Assembly (NCBI GenBank): GCA_003218755.1
Contig: QHOK01000030.1
Span: 1-36,185, forward strand
Source of the DNA: Verrucomicrobiota bacterium
Lineage (GTDB): Bacteria; Verrucomicrobiota; Verrucomicrobiia; Chthoniobacterales; UBA10450
Length of the DNA: 36,185 nucleotides
Reading direction: 5' to 3'
Positions 27,265-36,185 of the stretch are shown one piece after another. Within the stretch, counting starts at the first letter, position 1, and each line of letters starts with the position of its first letter. The notes under the pieces are model-generated. The model had not been told where the DNA came from, ran no database searches, and saw nothing but the letters and a program-made list of their open reading frames with translations. Made by a program: the position numbers and the translations under genes.

Positions 27265-27981
27265 ATGCAGTCCGCAATCCGCCATCCGCAGTCCGCAATC
27301 GCGAGGCGCCTGCTTCTTTTCGATATCGACGGCACGTTGATCCATTCGGGAGGTGCAGGTGTTCAAGCACTCAAATCCGCCTTCAAAGAGCGCTTCGGTA
27401 TCACTGATGATCTGCACGACATCGAAATCGCCGGTATGACCGATTCGGGCATCGTGGTCAGCATCTTGAAGAAGCACAAAATTGCCGCGACGAACGAAAA
27501 CGTAAGCGCCTTTCTCGACAGCTACGTGCATTTTCTCTCGCTGGAATTGCCACGCCGGAAAGGCAAGCTGCTCCCCGGCGTTCTCAAGTTGCTCCAAAAG
27601 CTCAAGTCACGGCCGCATTTGGTGCTGGCGCTTCTTACTGGAAATGTATCCCGCGGAGCGCGATTAAAACTTGAGCACTATGGCGTCTGGCACTTTTTTG
27701 AATTTGGCGCTTTTGCCGACGATCATCGGGACCGCAATCAGCTCGGGCGATTCGCGCGCGCCCGCGCAAAAGAGAAGCATGGCCGCGAGTTCGCCGCATC
27801 CGAGATCGACGTCATTGGCGATACGCCGCGCGACATTGCGTGCGGCAAGGCGCTTGGCGCGCGCACCGTAGCAGTGGCGACGGGCAGATGGAGCCATACT
27901 GAACTTGCAAAATATCAGCCGGATGTCCTGATTGATGATCTTTCAGATGCGGAAGCCATCATCGATACGCTCGGATGGTAA
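27265..27981 (+). CDS. HAD-superfamily hydrolase (phosphoglycolate phosphatase-like)
   Basis: LLLFDIDGTLIHSGGAG, LALLTGNVSRGARLKLE, DVIGDTPRDIACGKALGARTVAVATG. Start taken at ATG 27265. Confidence 0.9.
   Translation: MQSAIRHPQSAIARRLLLFDIDGTLIHSGGAGVQALKSAFKERFGITDDLHDIEIAGMTDSGIVVSILKKHKIAATNENVSAFLDSYVHFLSLELPRRKGKLLPGVLKLLQKLKSRPHLVLALLTGNVSRGARLKLEHYGVWHFFEFGAFADDHRDRNQLGRFARARAKEKHGREFAASEIDVIGDTPRDIACGKALGARTVAVATGRWSHTELAKYQPDVLIDDLSDAEAIIDTLGW
27267..27301. repeat. Heptanucleotide tandem tract (5 units)
   Basis: gcagtcc gcaatcc gccatcc gcagtcc gcaatcg. Confidence 0.85.
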
Positions 27982-28005
27982 TCCATTGACGATTGCAGAG
28001 TTAAA

Positions 28006-28353
28006 ATGAAGAAGAACGTTTCCCCATCTGCACCGACGCCGCGACGAGACCGTTCCAACGTGTTGCCGCTTAAAGGCGAAATCGATCTGCACGTCTCGCC
28101 TTCTGTCACGGCGTCACTCAATGGAATGATCGAGAAAAAACCGGAACGTTTGGTGGTCGATCTCTCGGGCGTGACTTACATCGACAGCGCCGGTTTGGCA
28201 GCGTTGATCGAGGCGATGCAAAAGGTGGAAGCCTACGGCGGCAAATTCCTGCTGGCTGGATTACAGGAAACCGTGCGCTCGATTTTCGAAATCTCACGGC
28301 TCGATCAGGTATTTCAAATTTTCCCAGACGCGGATGCTGCGCTCAGGAACTGA
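28006..28353 (+). CDS. STAS-domain protein (anti-sigma factor antagonist-like)
   Basis: LPLKGEIDLHVSPSVTASL, RLVVDLSGVTYIDSAGLAALIEAMQKV, LLAGLQETVRSIFEISRLDQVFQIFPDADAAL. Confidence 0.92.
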   Translation: MKKNVSPSAPTPRRDRSNVLPLKGEIDLHVSPSVTASLNGMIEKKPERLVVDLSGVTYIDSAGLAALIEAMQKVEAYGGKFLLAGLQETVRSIFEISRLDQVFQIFPDADAALRN

Positions 28354-28418
28354 TCTGACCGTGCAAGTCCGCTGAGGACATCCTCCTCCCGCCAAGGTTC
28401 CGGCGGACGAATCGGACG

Positions 28419-29540
28419 CTACAGTGCAACGCACATCAAAATCTCGAGGGTTTGCTGGACGTTCCTTGAAATGTCGAACTGCGACGCGCGCTCGATGTTT
28501 GCCGAGCGCGCGGCTGCGCGACGCGATGGATCGGACCAGAACCGCAGTGCGTCGCGCAAACCAACCAGATTGCCTGCGCGAGCGACAATTGAGCCGTGGA
28601 CGCTGTCTTCAATGATTTCGCAAAAGCCGTTGGCGCGCGTTGTAATTACCGGCAATCCGCAGGCGAGCGCTTCCAAACAGGCATTAGAAAATGGATCGTA
28701 AATCGTAGGCAAAATGAAGATGTCCGCAGCCGCGTAAAGACGCATAACGTCTGCAACTTCGCCGAGAAACTGCACCAGCTCCTCCCGCCAAAAGCGCAGG
28801 CGTGTCGTTTTGTAGAGCTTTTCATTTCCGCGGCCGGCAACGAGCAGACGCATTTTTCTGTTCTTGCAGAGCGCCATGGCTTGGATCGCAAAGAGTAATC
28901 CTTTGCGTTGCCACCCAGAGCCTGCAAACAGCAGCGCAATGTGATCCGGCTTCAACTTCAAATCCTCGCGCGATTTTTCGCGAAGGTCGAGATCGAGCCG
29001 GAACTTATCGAGGGGAACACCGTTGCGAACGATGTCGATCTTGTCTGCGGGATAGCCGTATAGATCGATGATCTCGTTCTTGACCATTTGTGAAGCCACA
29101 ATCACGCGTGCGGCCTTGCGATTGGCAAAAAGCGATTCCTCCAGCTGCAACAGATCGCGATGCTTGCGGTTAAGAACACGAACAAATTGCTTCAGAGGAA
29201 GCTCGAATTTTCTTCTGCGCGCCAGCCATGCGCGGTGGACGCCGTCGCCGGCGCGATAAATGTCGCAGGTCCAGACCCGCTCAAGGCTGAACAAAGTATC
29301 GCAGTCGAGCTGCGGCCGGATTTGTTCCAACTCATCGGCAAATCCAATGACTGATTCTGCGCGCAGGCGCGTGACCGATCCAAACGGCCATTGATCGTCT
29401 GGCCATTTATTCGTGGCGATAAGTTGGCTGTCGTGTCCGGCTTCTATCACGCCATGAGCGAGTCGTTTTAGGTACGTTTCGGCACCGCCGGTCGGAGAAT
29501 AGCCGCGCCGCACAAAAGCGATCCTGAGTCTTTCTTTCAT
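28419..29540 (-). CDS. Glycosyltransferase family 4 (WaaG-like)
   Basis: LRIAFVRRGYSPTGGAETYLKRLA, GSGWQRKGLLFAIQAMAL, DIFILPTIYDPFSNACLEALACGLPVITTRANGFCEII. Confidence 0.9.
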   Translation of the reverse strand: MKERLRIAFVRRGYSPTGGAETYLKRLAHGVIEAGHDSQLIATNKWPDDQWPFGSVTRLRAESVIGFADELEQIRPQLDCDTLFSLERVWTCDIYRAGDGVHRAWLARRRKFELPLKQFVRVLNRKHRDLLQLEESLFANRKAARVIVASQMVKNEIIDLYGYPADKIDIVRNGVPLDKFRLDLDLREKSREDLKLKPDHIALLFAGSGWQRKGLLFAIQAMALCKNRKMRLLVAGRGNEKLYKTTRLRFWREELVQFLGEVADVMRLYAAADIFILPTIYDPFSNACLEALACGLPVITTRANGFCEIIEDSVHGSIVARAGNLVGLRDALRFWSDPSRRAAARSANIERASQFDISRNVQQTLEILMCVAL

Positions 29541-29563
29541 GTTCAGCGGACGGGAGAGCCCCG

Positions 29564-30847
29564 TTGTGTTCCGCCCACAGAAGGACACTTTACTTGCTGC
29601 ACGTTCGCCAGAATACTTCTAACCCGATGCCGGGTGAAACCTTAAACGCTCCCGCAATGTCGCGTTCTGTGCCCTCCGTGGCGCGCACGCTACCAAGGTG
29701 CCTGCTCTATTCGATTTTCGCCCGCATCGGAGGTTCCGGCCTTGATACGGACGCATTTGAAACCTTGCGTGCGTCGTATCGCGGGGGATTCCTCGGCAAA
29801 GCAATCGCTTACGATAACCGGCAGAAGGAAATTCCCGCTTCACTGATCCGTTCTCTACGCTGGCATCCGGTGCGCCTTATCTCATTTCTCGATCGCCCGT
29901 ATTACTACGGCGCGAAAAAAAAATATCTTGACTGGATTGCGTCCCGGCATCTGACGACCGGGCGCTATGATCTGTTCCATAGTTGGTCGGGTGACTGTTT
30001 GCGCTCGTTGAAAGTAGCAAAGCGACACGGGATCCCTTCGGTTGTTGAGATCCCTACCTGGCATCGCGACGGCGGCAAAGAGAAAGTTCGGCGGCCGAAA
30101 ATTGCCGCACCGACAGAGAATATCTCGAGCTTTCAGAGGTGGAAAAATAGACTGTTGCTCCAGCGGAAGCGTTTCATTGAAGAGTACAAACTTGCTGACC
30201 TTTTGCTCGTTTTATCACAGAAGGCGGCCAACACGTTTCGCGTACGGGGATTCCCGGAGGAAAAGCTCTTTTATTTGCCTCGAGGCGTGGATGTCGAGCG
30301 CTTCAGGCCAGGAAAACGGCCACAAAAATTTCGTGCTGTTTTTGCCGGTGCATTGATTAAGCGCAAGGGCATTCAACATGTGCTGGAGGCATGGCACCGC
30401 CTCAGACTGTCTGATGCCGAGCTGTGGTTGGTTGGTTTCGTGCACGAAGAGGCGAAGCCTTATCTGAAGGAATTCTGGCGCGATAACATTCGCGTCATCG
30501 GATTTGTCCGTGACCCGGAGAATTATCTCAGCCAGGGCACGGTTCATGTTTTTCCGTCGCAATGGGAGGGGAGCGCCAAGGTCACATATGAAGCGGCCGC
30601 GTGCGCGTTGCCTCAAATCACCACGCGCGAGGCAGGCGATGTGGTGCGCAATGGCATCGAAGGAATCATTGTGAAGCCGGGAGATGTGAACGCGATCGCA
30701 GCGGCGCTTGAGCATTTGTATGGACATCCTGAAATCGTTGAACAAATGGGCACCGCGGCAAGACGTCGCGTAGTTGAGAATTTCACCTGGGACCATTTTC
30801 GAGGACGATTACTGGACGCATACGAAACCGCGATGCGAATGCGATGA
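29564..30847 (+). CDS. Glycosyltransferase (GT1/GT4-type GT-B); true start probably downstream of 29564
   Basis: FYLPRGVDVERFRPGKRPQKFRAVFAGALIKRKGIQHVLEAWHRL, VFPSQWEGSAKVTYEAAACALPQITTREAGDVV. Confidence 0.88.
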   Translation: MCSAHRRTLYLLHVRQNTSNPMPGETLNAPAMSRSVPSVARTLPRCLLYSIFARIGGSGLDTDAFETLRASYRGGFLGKAIAYDNRQKEIPASLIRSLRWHPVRLISFLDRPYYYGAKKKYLDWIASRHLTTGRYDLFHSWSGDCLRSLKVAKRHGIPSVVEIPTWHRDGGKEKVRRPKIAAPTENISSFQRWKNRLLLQRKRFIEEYKLADLLLVLSQKAANTFRVRGFPEEKLFYLPRGVDVERFRPGKRPQKFRAVFAGALIKRKGIQHVLEAWHRLRLSDAELWLVGFVHEEAKPYLKEFWRDNIRVIGFVRDPENYLSQGTVHVFPSQWEGSAKVTYEAAACALPQITTREAGDVVRNGIEGIIVKPGDVNAIAAALEHLYGHPEIVEQMGTAARRRVVENFTWDHFRGRLLDAYETAMRMR

Positions 30848-30852
30848 TGGTT

Positions 30853-30913
30853 GTGTAGCATCTGTCTGTGACCGCCGAGTGTTTGTGTCGGCGCTCATAG
30901 AGCGCCGCTACAG
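30853..30913. repeat. Imperfect inverted element with tgtagc...gctaca ends
   Basis: gtgtagcatctgtctgtgaccgccgagtgtttgtgtcggcgctcatagagcgccgctacag between two glycosyltransferase genes. Confidence 0.5.
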
Positions 30914-30923
30914 TTAGAACCCT

Positions 30924-31946
30924 GTGAAAATTCTTCTCCTGCAACTCAAGAGGATCGGCGACCTGATTTTGACGACGCCTGCACTCGCAGCTTTGCGTGA
31001 AAGCTTCTCCGAAGCACAACTCACGCTTGTCGTCTCCAAGGAATGTGCCGACCTGCTGCCAGCGATCTCAAATGTCGATCGCATTTTGATCGCGCGGCGC
31101 AATCTGCACGACCTCAGTCTGTTTTTTTCCATCGCAGCCAGGAGATTCGACTACTGCGTCGATTTTACACGGAACGATCGCTCGGCCTCTGTGGCGCTTT
31201 TATCCGGCGCGCGGAAACGTGTGGTGTCCTACCGCGTCCGTGAACAGTCGAAGACACGCGCCCGCGCTTATACGGATTTTGTTGGCGTTCGTATGCGGGA
31301 CATGCACACGATCGACTATAATCTGGCGTTACTTAAACCGCTCGGCGCCCGCAATGCTTCGATCGCCCCGCATCTGGATCTGCCACAGATTGCCTACGAA
31401 AAAGCCGACGCGCTTCAGCGCGATTGGAAGGTCACCAAGCCTTACGTGATCTTGCATCCCGGCTCTGCCCGCGAAGAGAAACTTTGGGATCCCGCGCGAT
31501 GGGCAGAGGTAATTGACTGCTTTGCGCGAAACGACGGTATCGATCTTGTGCTAAGCAGTGGACCATCCCGGGCCGAACAAGCGCATGTCGCGGCAATCAA
31601 AAGCAAGATGCAGCACCAAATCGTCGATCTCTCAGGAAAAACAGATTTGCTCACCCTGGCCGCGTTGATCGACCAGGCACGGCTTCTTGTGACGGTCGAT
31701 TCCGCTCCGGTGCATCTGGCCGCCGCGACGCGTACGCCGCAGGTGATTCTGTTCGGGCCGACCAACCCATTTCATTGGCGCCCCAGGGAAAGCCCAGCCG
31801 TCGTTTTACACGGCAAATCAGCCGCGCCAGTCACCGAGTTTTCGCCGGTGCGGCCCCGCCTTGCGATGAGTCAAATCTCGACGGAGGCGGTCATTGGTGC
31901 TATGGATTCGCTGCTGTTGCTTCGTGCGGCGGCGCAAATTTCATGA
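30924..31946 (+). CDS. Glycosyltransferase family 9 (heptosyltransferase-like)
   Basis: KILLLQLKRIGDLILTTPALAALRE, VILHPGSAREEKLWDPARWAEVI, LVTVDSAPVHLAAATRTPQVILFGPTNPFHWRP; GTG start. Confidence 0.92.
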   Translation: MKILLLQLKRIGDLILTTPALAALRESFSEAQLTLVVSKECADLLPAISNVDRILIARRNLHDLSLFFSIAARRFDYCVDFTRNDRSASVALLSGARKRVVSYRVREQSKTRARAYTDFVGVRMRDMHTIDYNLALLKPLGARNASIAPHLDLPQIAYEKADALQRDWKVTKPYVILHPGSAREEKLWDPARWAEVIDCFARNDGIDLVLSSGPSRAEQAHVAAIKSKMQHQIVDLSGKTDLLTLAALIDQARLLVTVDSAPVHLAAATRTPQVILFGPTNPFHWRPRESPAVVLHGKSAAPVTEFSPVRPRLAMSQISTEAVIGAMDSLLLLRAAAQIS

Positions 31947-33814
31947 GCGGCCCAAAACCGGCTAGGAAAAGGCAGTCCGTCTGGCAAACGTTACGCACAG
32001 CTTCCGGTTCGTACCGGCGGCTCTATGGTTACCTCAAGCCTTATAAGACGCGTTTCATCCTAGGGCTGGCGTTGGGCCTTGCTTATGGCGGAGTCAATTC
32101 TCTTTTTCCGCTGGCGATTGCCCGCGTCACCAGCACAATTTTCCACGGCGCCGCTCCCAATCCGATGGCTTTGCGCTCCAACCTGGGAGTTCTGGATACT
32201 GGCCCAAAGATCAATTCGATTGTTCTCATTTGTCTGGCCATCCCGGCCATCATGGCCGTGCGCAGCCTCTGTTCCTACGGAAGCACCTACTGTATGCAGT
32301 GGGTGAGCAACAGGGTGGTCTCCGACATTCGCGTCCAGCTTTTCAGTAAGATGGTGCGCCATTCCATGGATTTCTTTAACAAAATGCGGTCGGGATTTTT
32401 GATGTCGCGGATCACCAATGATACCCGCGTGATGCAGATGGCTTTGACAAGCGTCAGCAGCGACGTTTTTAAACAACCGATCACCATCATTGGTGCAATC
32501 ACTGTGCTCCTTCTGATGGATTGGAAATTCACTGTCGTCACGCTGATCCTCTTTCCATTGTGTTTGCTGCCGCTCCGCATTTACGGCCGTCGCGCCAAGA
32601 AAGCAGTGCAAGACGAACAGATAGGCATGGCCGAAATGGTGGTGACTATGCAGGAGACATTCGCCGGCATTCGGGTAATCAAATCGTTCGCGCGCGAAGC
32701 ATACCAGGAAAAGGAGTTCAAACGCAGCAATCAACTGCAGTTTTCGCAGATGATGCGGATGATTCGGTCGATGGAAGCAGTTGGCCCGCTGGTCGAGATC
32801 ATCGCTGCGATCGGTGTGGGAATGGCGTTGCTTTACGTTTACGCTGCGAACCTGAGCGTCGGCCGCTTCTTTGGACTAATCTCAGGGATTTTCATTCTCT
32901 ACGACCCGATCAAGACGCTTAGCAGGATCCACATCGTGATGCAGCGATCCATTGCCGCTACAACTGCTATTTTCTCGATTCTGGATTCGAAGCCCACGGT
33001 GGAGGACGCGCCGAACGCCGTTGTGCTGAGTTCGTCGGAAGGGCGTATTGACTTTGAAAATGTAACCTTCCGTTATGCAAACAGGGCTACTGAAGCGATC
33101 AGCAATCTAAGCCTACATATCGAACCGGGGAAAACTCACGCGCTGGTCGGCGCGAGTGGTGCGGGCAAAAGCACGATTCTCTCGCTGATCCTGCGCTTGT
33201 ACGACCCGAGCTCCGGCGCTGTGAAGATCGATGGCCGGGATCTGCGCTCGGTCACGCAAAAATCATTGCGAGAACAGATGGGGCTCGTCACCCAAGAGAC
33301 GTTTCTGTTTCACGATACCATATTCAACAACATCCAATTCGGCCGGCTGGGCGCTGCACCGGAAGAAATTTACGAGGCCGCGAAAGCCGCTTATGCACAC
33401 GATTTCATCACGGCGCAGCCAAATGGGTATCAAACGGTCATTGGCGATAAAGGATGCCTGCTCTCCGGTGGCCAGCAGCAACGCCTCGCCATTGCACGCG
33501 CTATTCTTAAAAACGCGCCAATTTTGTTACTCGACGAAGCCACGTCATCGCTCGATTCGGAATCGGAACAACAAATTCAAAAGGCTCTCGCCAAGCTGGC
33601 TGCTGGACGCACGGTAATCGCCATCGCCCACCGTCTCTCCACTGTTTTATCTGCCGATCAAATCATTGTGATGGATTGTGGCCGAATAAAGGAGATCGGC
33701 ACGCACGCGGAGCTGCTCGAAAAATCCGGCTACTATCGCCGCTTATACGATCACCAATTCAATCGCATTCAGAAGGAAGCCGAAGCAGGCATTCTTGTTG
33801 AAGAGCTCGTGTAG
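31943..33814 (+). CDS. ABC transporter, TM plus ATPase fusion (MsbA-like)
   Basis: ATGA overlap with the upstream GT9 gene; Walker A GASGAGKST, LSGGQQQRLAIARAIL, LLLDEATSSLDSESE, H-loop AHRLST. Confidence 0.93.
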   Translation: MSGPKPARKRQSVWQTLRTASGSYRRLYGYLKPYKTRFILGLALGLAYGGVNSLFPLAIARVTSTIFHGAAPNPMALRSNLGVLDTGPKINSIVLICLAIPAIMAVRSLCSYGSTYCMQWVSNRVVSDIRVQLFSKMVRHSMDFFNKMRSGFLMSRITNDTRVMQMALTSVSSDVFKQPITIIGAITVLLLMDWKFTVVTLILFPLCLLPLRIYGRRAKKAVQDEQIGMAEMVVTMQETFAGIRVIKSFAREAYQEKEFKRSNQLQFSQMMRMIRSMEAVGPLVEIIAAIGVGMALLYVYAANLSVGRFFGLISGIFILYDPIKTLSRIHIVMQRSIAATTAIFSILDSKPTVEDAPNAVVLSSSEGRIDFENVTFRYANRATEAISNLSLHIEPGKTHALVGASGAGKSTILSLILRLYDPSSGAVKIDGRDLRSVTQKSLREQMGLVTQETFLFHDTIFNNIQFGRLGAAPEEIYEAAKAAYAHDFITAQPNGYQTVIGDKGCLLSGGQQQRLAIARAILKNAPILLLDEATSSLDSESEQQIQKALAKLAAGRTVIAIAHRLSTVLSADQIIVMDCGRIKEIGTHAELLEKSGYYRRLYDHQFNRIQKEAEAGILVEELV

Positions 33815-33847
33815 CGACTCGGAAAGCAATGGCCATAGCATCTCGCC

Positions 33848-34576
33848 ATGCCGCTTAATATCGACCTGCACACGCATTCTTTTTTTTCCGCAGACGGTAT
33901 TTCCAGTCCGGAAGACCTGATAGCGGCCGCGCGCGCTAAAGGTTTGAACGGCATCGCTATCACCGATCACAACACATGCGACGCTGTGAATTACCTACTC
34001 CAGAACGGCTTGATGCGACTGGATGGCTTGCCGGTCAACGATTTCCTCGTTTTGCCGGGAGTCGAGGTGACGACCGCCGATGGTCATCTTCTCTGTATCG
34101 GAGCGGAGTTGCCCTACCTGAAAGGAAAACCGGCACGCGAAGTCTGTGACATCATTCATGAACGCGGCGGTCTCGCCATTCCTCCACACCCATACGATTT
34201 GTTCCGCGCCGGAATCCGTTTTTCCACTCTAGAAACGCTGCCCGTGGATGCGATCGAGGTTTTCAACGCCGCGACCACGCTTCGCCGCTACAACCGTTAC
34301 GCTTTCAAGTACGCGCAGATTCGCGGTTTGCCCATGACTGCGGCTAGCGACGCGCATCATGCCGCCGCCGTTGGAACGGCTTACACAATCGTCAATACCG
34401 ATGATTTTTCGGTTAAAGGAATTCTGGCGCAGATTGTAAAGAGCAATGAGCTGAATCAGAAATACCAGACCCCTCGCGACAGCCTTCGCAAAACCTGGAA
34501 CAACTGGTTGCGACTGCGTCGCCGAAAGAAAATCCCAGAGCTCGCCGCAAAAGACCGCAGCCACAACGGCGGCTGA
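33848..34576 (+). CDS. PHP-domain metal-dependent phosphoesterase
   Basis: NIDLHTHSFFSADGISSPEDLIAAARAKGLNGIAITDHNTCDA, AIPPHPYDLFRAGIR, TAASDAHHAAAVGTAYT. Confidence 0.92.
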   Translation: MPLNIDLHTHSFFSADGISSPEDLIAAARAKGLNGIAITDHNTCDAVNYLLQNGLMRLDGLPVNDFLVLPGVEVTTADGHLLCIGAELPYLKGKPAREVCDIIHERGGLAIPPHPYDLFRAGIRFSTLETLPVDAIEVFNAATTLRRYNRYAFKYAQIRGLPMTAASDAHHAAAVGTAYTIVNTDDFSVKGILAQIVKSNELNQKYQTPRDSLRKTWNNWLRLRRRKKIPELAAKDRSHNGG

Positions 34577-34591
34577 TTCTCGCTTTAGAGA

Positions 34592-34612
34592 TCCGCACTC
34601 CGCAATTTCTGC
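34592..34612. repeat. Short degenerate heptamer tract
   Basis: tccgcac tccgcaa tttctgc, immediately upstream of ATG 34615. Confidence 0.45.
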
Positions 34613-34614
34613 AA

Positions 34615-34902
34615 ATGCCCGCTTACGTCATCGTTGAAATCGATGTGATCGATCCGGTCGGCTACGAAGAATACAAGAAGCTCGCCAGCACGACGGTGGA
34701 AAAATACGGCGGGAAATACATCGTTCGTGGCGGCCAAACGGAGGTACTCGAAGGCAATTGGAAACCGAAGCGCATCGTTGTGCTTCAATTCGAATCAGCC
34801 GAGCGTGCCAAAGCCTGGCTGAATTGCGAAGAATATCGCGAACCGCGCAAAATGCGGCACCGCACAGCCAGGACAAACATGATCCTCGTCGAGGGGATGT
34901 AA
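34615..34902 (+). CDS. DUF1330 protein
   Basis: MPAYVIVEIDVIDPVGYEEYKKLASTTVEKYGGKYIVRGGQTEVLEGNWKPKRIVVLQFESAERAKAWLNCEEY. Confidence 0.92.
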   Translation: MPAYVIVEIDVIDPVGYEEYKKLASTTVEKYGGKYIVRGGQTEVLEGNWKPKRIVVLQFESAERAKAWLNCEEYREPRKMRHRTARTNMILVEGM

Positions 34903-34917
34903 TTGTCCCGGCCGGTC

Positions 34918-35817
34918 TCAGCAGGGGACAGCGTTGGAGTTACAAGACCGGTTTTTCATTTCGCGCTCCTTCAGTACGATCGTGCGCTCGTACCAAGCTA
35001 GCAGCCGGCAGAGCACCCAGCCACGGTAGCCGTCACGAAAACCTTGCTTCCAGACGTAATGATAAAGGAATCGCAGGCTCGGACGACATGGCACCCTAAT
35101 CGCGAGTTTCTTTAGCCAGCGCTTGCGTTCTACCGGTGTTCCAAGTGGCGTGGCTCGCAATGTCTTTCCACCTGTTCGCTGATGCACCTTTGCAGACGCC
35201 GCCGCTTCCCAAGTAGAATAGCGATTGTGCTTCTCGACGAAGGTCGCAATATTTGGAAAAGCGTAATGCTCCATTGGAGCCGGTAGATATTCGGCCCGGC
35301 CCTTGAGTAATACGTGCTCATGGACCTCATTGTCGCCGGACGCGATGTTGTCGTCGATTTCGATCCGTTCATATCGACCCAGCCGATGGCGGAACAGGCG
35401 CAAGTTCCAACTCGGAAAATAACCGCAATGATTTATCCAGCCGCCCAGAAACCAGAACCGGCGGTTCAGATAAAATCCATCGACGTCAGTGCGGCGTATC
35501 GCTTGGCTGATTTCGCGTTCCAGTTCGGGCGTGACGCGTTCGTCAGCATCCACGATCAGCACCCATTCATGTTGCCAGCGAATACTTTCCAGAGCCCAGT
35601 TCTTTTTCCGCGGGAATTTCCCGTTCCACACGAACTGCACGATTCGAGCGCCAGCTGCCTCGGCAGCCGCTTGCGTATCATCCGTGCTCGCCGAATCGAC
35701 TACCACGATTTCCTGCGCGAAGGCAACGCTCGCGAGACAGTCACGCAGATTCGCGGCTTCATTCTTAACTGGAACAAGCACCGACAGCGGCACCCGCGCG
35801 CCGGATTGCTCGCTCAT
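34918..35817 (-). CDS. Glycosyltransferase family 2 (WaaE/KdtX-like)
   Basis: LSVLVPVKNEAANLRDCLASVAFAQEIVVVDSASTDDTQ, EWVLIVDADERVTPELEREI, GFYLNRRFWFLGGWINHCGY. Start at ATG 35817. Confidence 0.92.
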   Translation of the reverse strand: MSEQSGARVPLSVLVPVKNEAANLRDCLASVAFAQEIVVVDSASTDDTQAAAEAAGARIVQFVWNGKFPRKKNWALESIRWQHEWVLIVDADERVTPELEREISQAIRRTDVDGFYLNRRFWFLGGWINHCGYFPSWNLRLFRHRLGRYERIEIDDNIASGDNEVHEHVLLKGRAEYLPAPMEHYAFPNIATFVEKHNRYSTWEAAASAKVHQRTGGKTLRATPLGTPVERKRWLKKLAIRVPCRPSLRFLYHYVWKQGFRDGYRGWVLCRLLAWYERTIVLKEREMKNRSCNSNAVPC

Positions 35818-36185
35818 TGAGTGATCTCGCGCCGTTTTGTTTCGCGCGCTGGGTTTCCAATAACGATGCTCCAGGGCCTCACGTCTTTCATCGCTACCGC
35901 TCTTGCACCAACGATTGCCCCTTCGCCGATCGTCACGCCCGGTCCCACGAATGCATCCGCACAAATCCACGCCTCGGGGCCAATGATGATCGGCGGACGC
36001 AGCAGCGGAAAATCCGGTTTAGTGTGATCGTGTGTTCCTGCGCAAACATGAGCGCCGTGGGAGATTGTTACGCGAGCCCCCAGCGTCACGCGGCCGAGGT
36101 TGTAAATAAATGCATACTCTCCAATCGCGCTCTCATCTCCCGCCTCGAGATTCCATGGGAAATAAATCGTCGTCGTGGGATACAC
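35814..36185 (-). CDS. Left-handed beta-helix (hexapeptide) acetyltransferase, WcaF-like; 5' end may lie beyond window
   Basis: ISHGAHVCAGTHDHTKPDFPLLRPPIIIGPEAWICADAFVGPGVTIGEGAIVGARAVAMKDV; 4-nt ATGA overlap with the GT2 gene. Confidence 0.92.
   Translation of the reverse strand: MYPTTTIYFPWNLEAGDESAIGEYAFIYNLGRVTLGARVTISHGAHVCAGTHDHTKPDFPLLRPPIIIGPEAWICADAFVGPGVTIGEGAIVGARAVAMKDVRPWSIVIGNPARETKRREITQ

Noticed and set aside
30042-30356. 104-aa plus-strand ORF in the glycosyltransferase region
   Set aside because: Alternate-frame ORF entirely inside the GT1/4 gene.

Overview
This 36 kb window looks like ordinary bacterial chromosome, most consistent with a soil Verrucomicrobia-like genome (inferred from gene content and style, not proven). 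It holds about 31 protein-coding loci and one tRNA-Leu(CAG). Recognisable content: the 5' part of sucA (minus strand, runs off the left edge and is missing from the ORF track); an HtrA/DegP protease; a Gld-like ABC cassette (ATPase, permease, GldG-like, DUF4340) whose ATPase is disrupted; a MenG/UbiE methyltransferase; a Lys/Arg/Ala-rich repeat protein; BamD-like, LptE-like and TPR proteins; DUF72; two PHP-domain proteins; an M23 peptidase; moaA-moaC-mogA; a tandem pair of paralogous lipoproteins; UbiD; a squalene/phytoene synthase-like protein; signal peptidase I; LepA; a HAD phosphatase; a STAS protein; and a glycan cluster (GT4, GT1/4, GT9, MsbA-like ABC, GT2, hexapeptide acetyltransferase). 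I found no clear defence system, prophage, CRISPR array or obviously new multi-gene system. The best second-look items are: (i) an ABC ATPase lacking its Walker B/D-loop segment because of a roughly 100 bp internal deletion; (ii) heptanucleotide repeat tracts lying on or next to the translation starts of three unrelated genes; (iii) a dispersed hairpin repeat that fills both gaps of the moaA-moaC-mogA cluster and supplies the only usable ATG for moaC; (iv) a small basic protein built from 36-aa repeats; (v) signal peptidase I with a large insert between its catalytic boxes.
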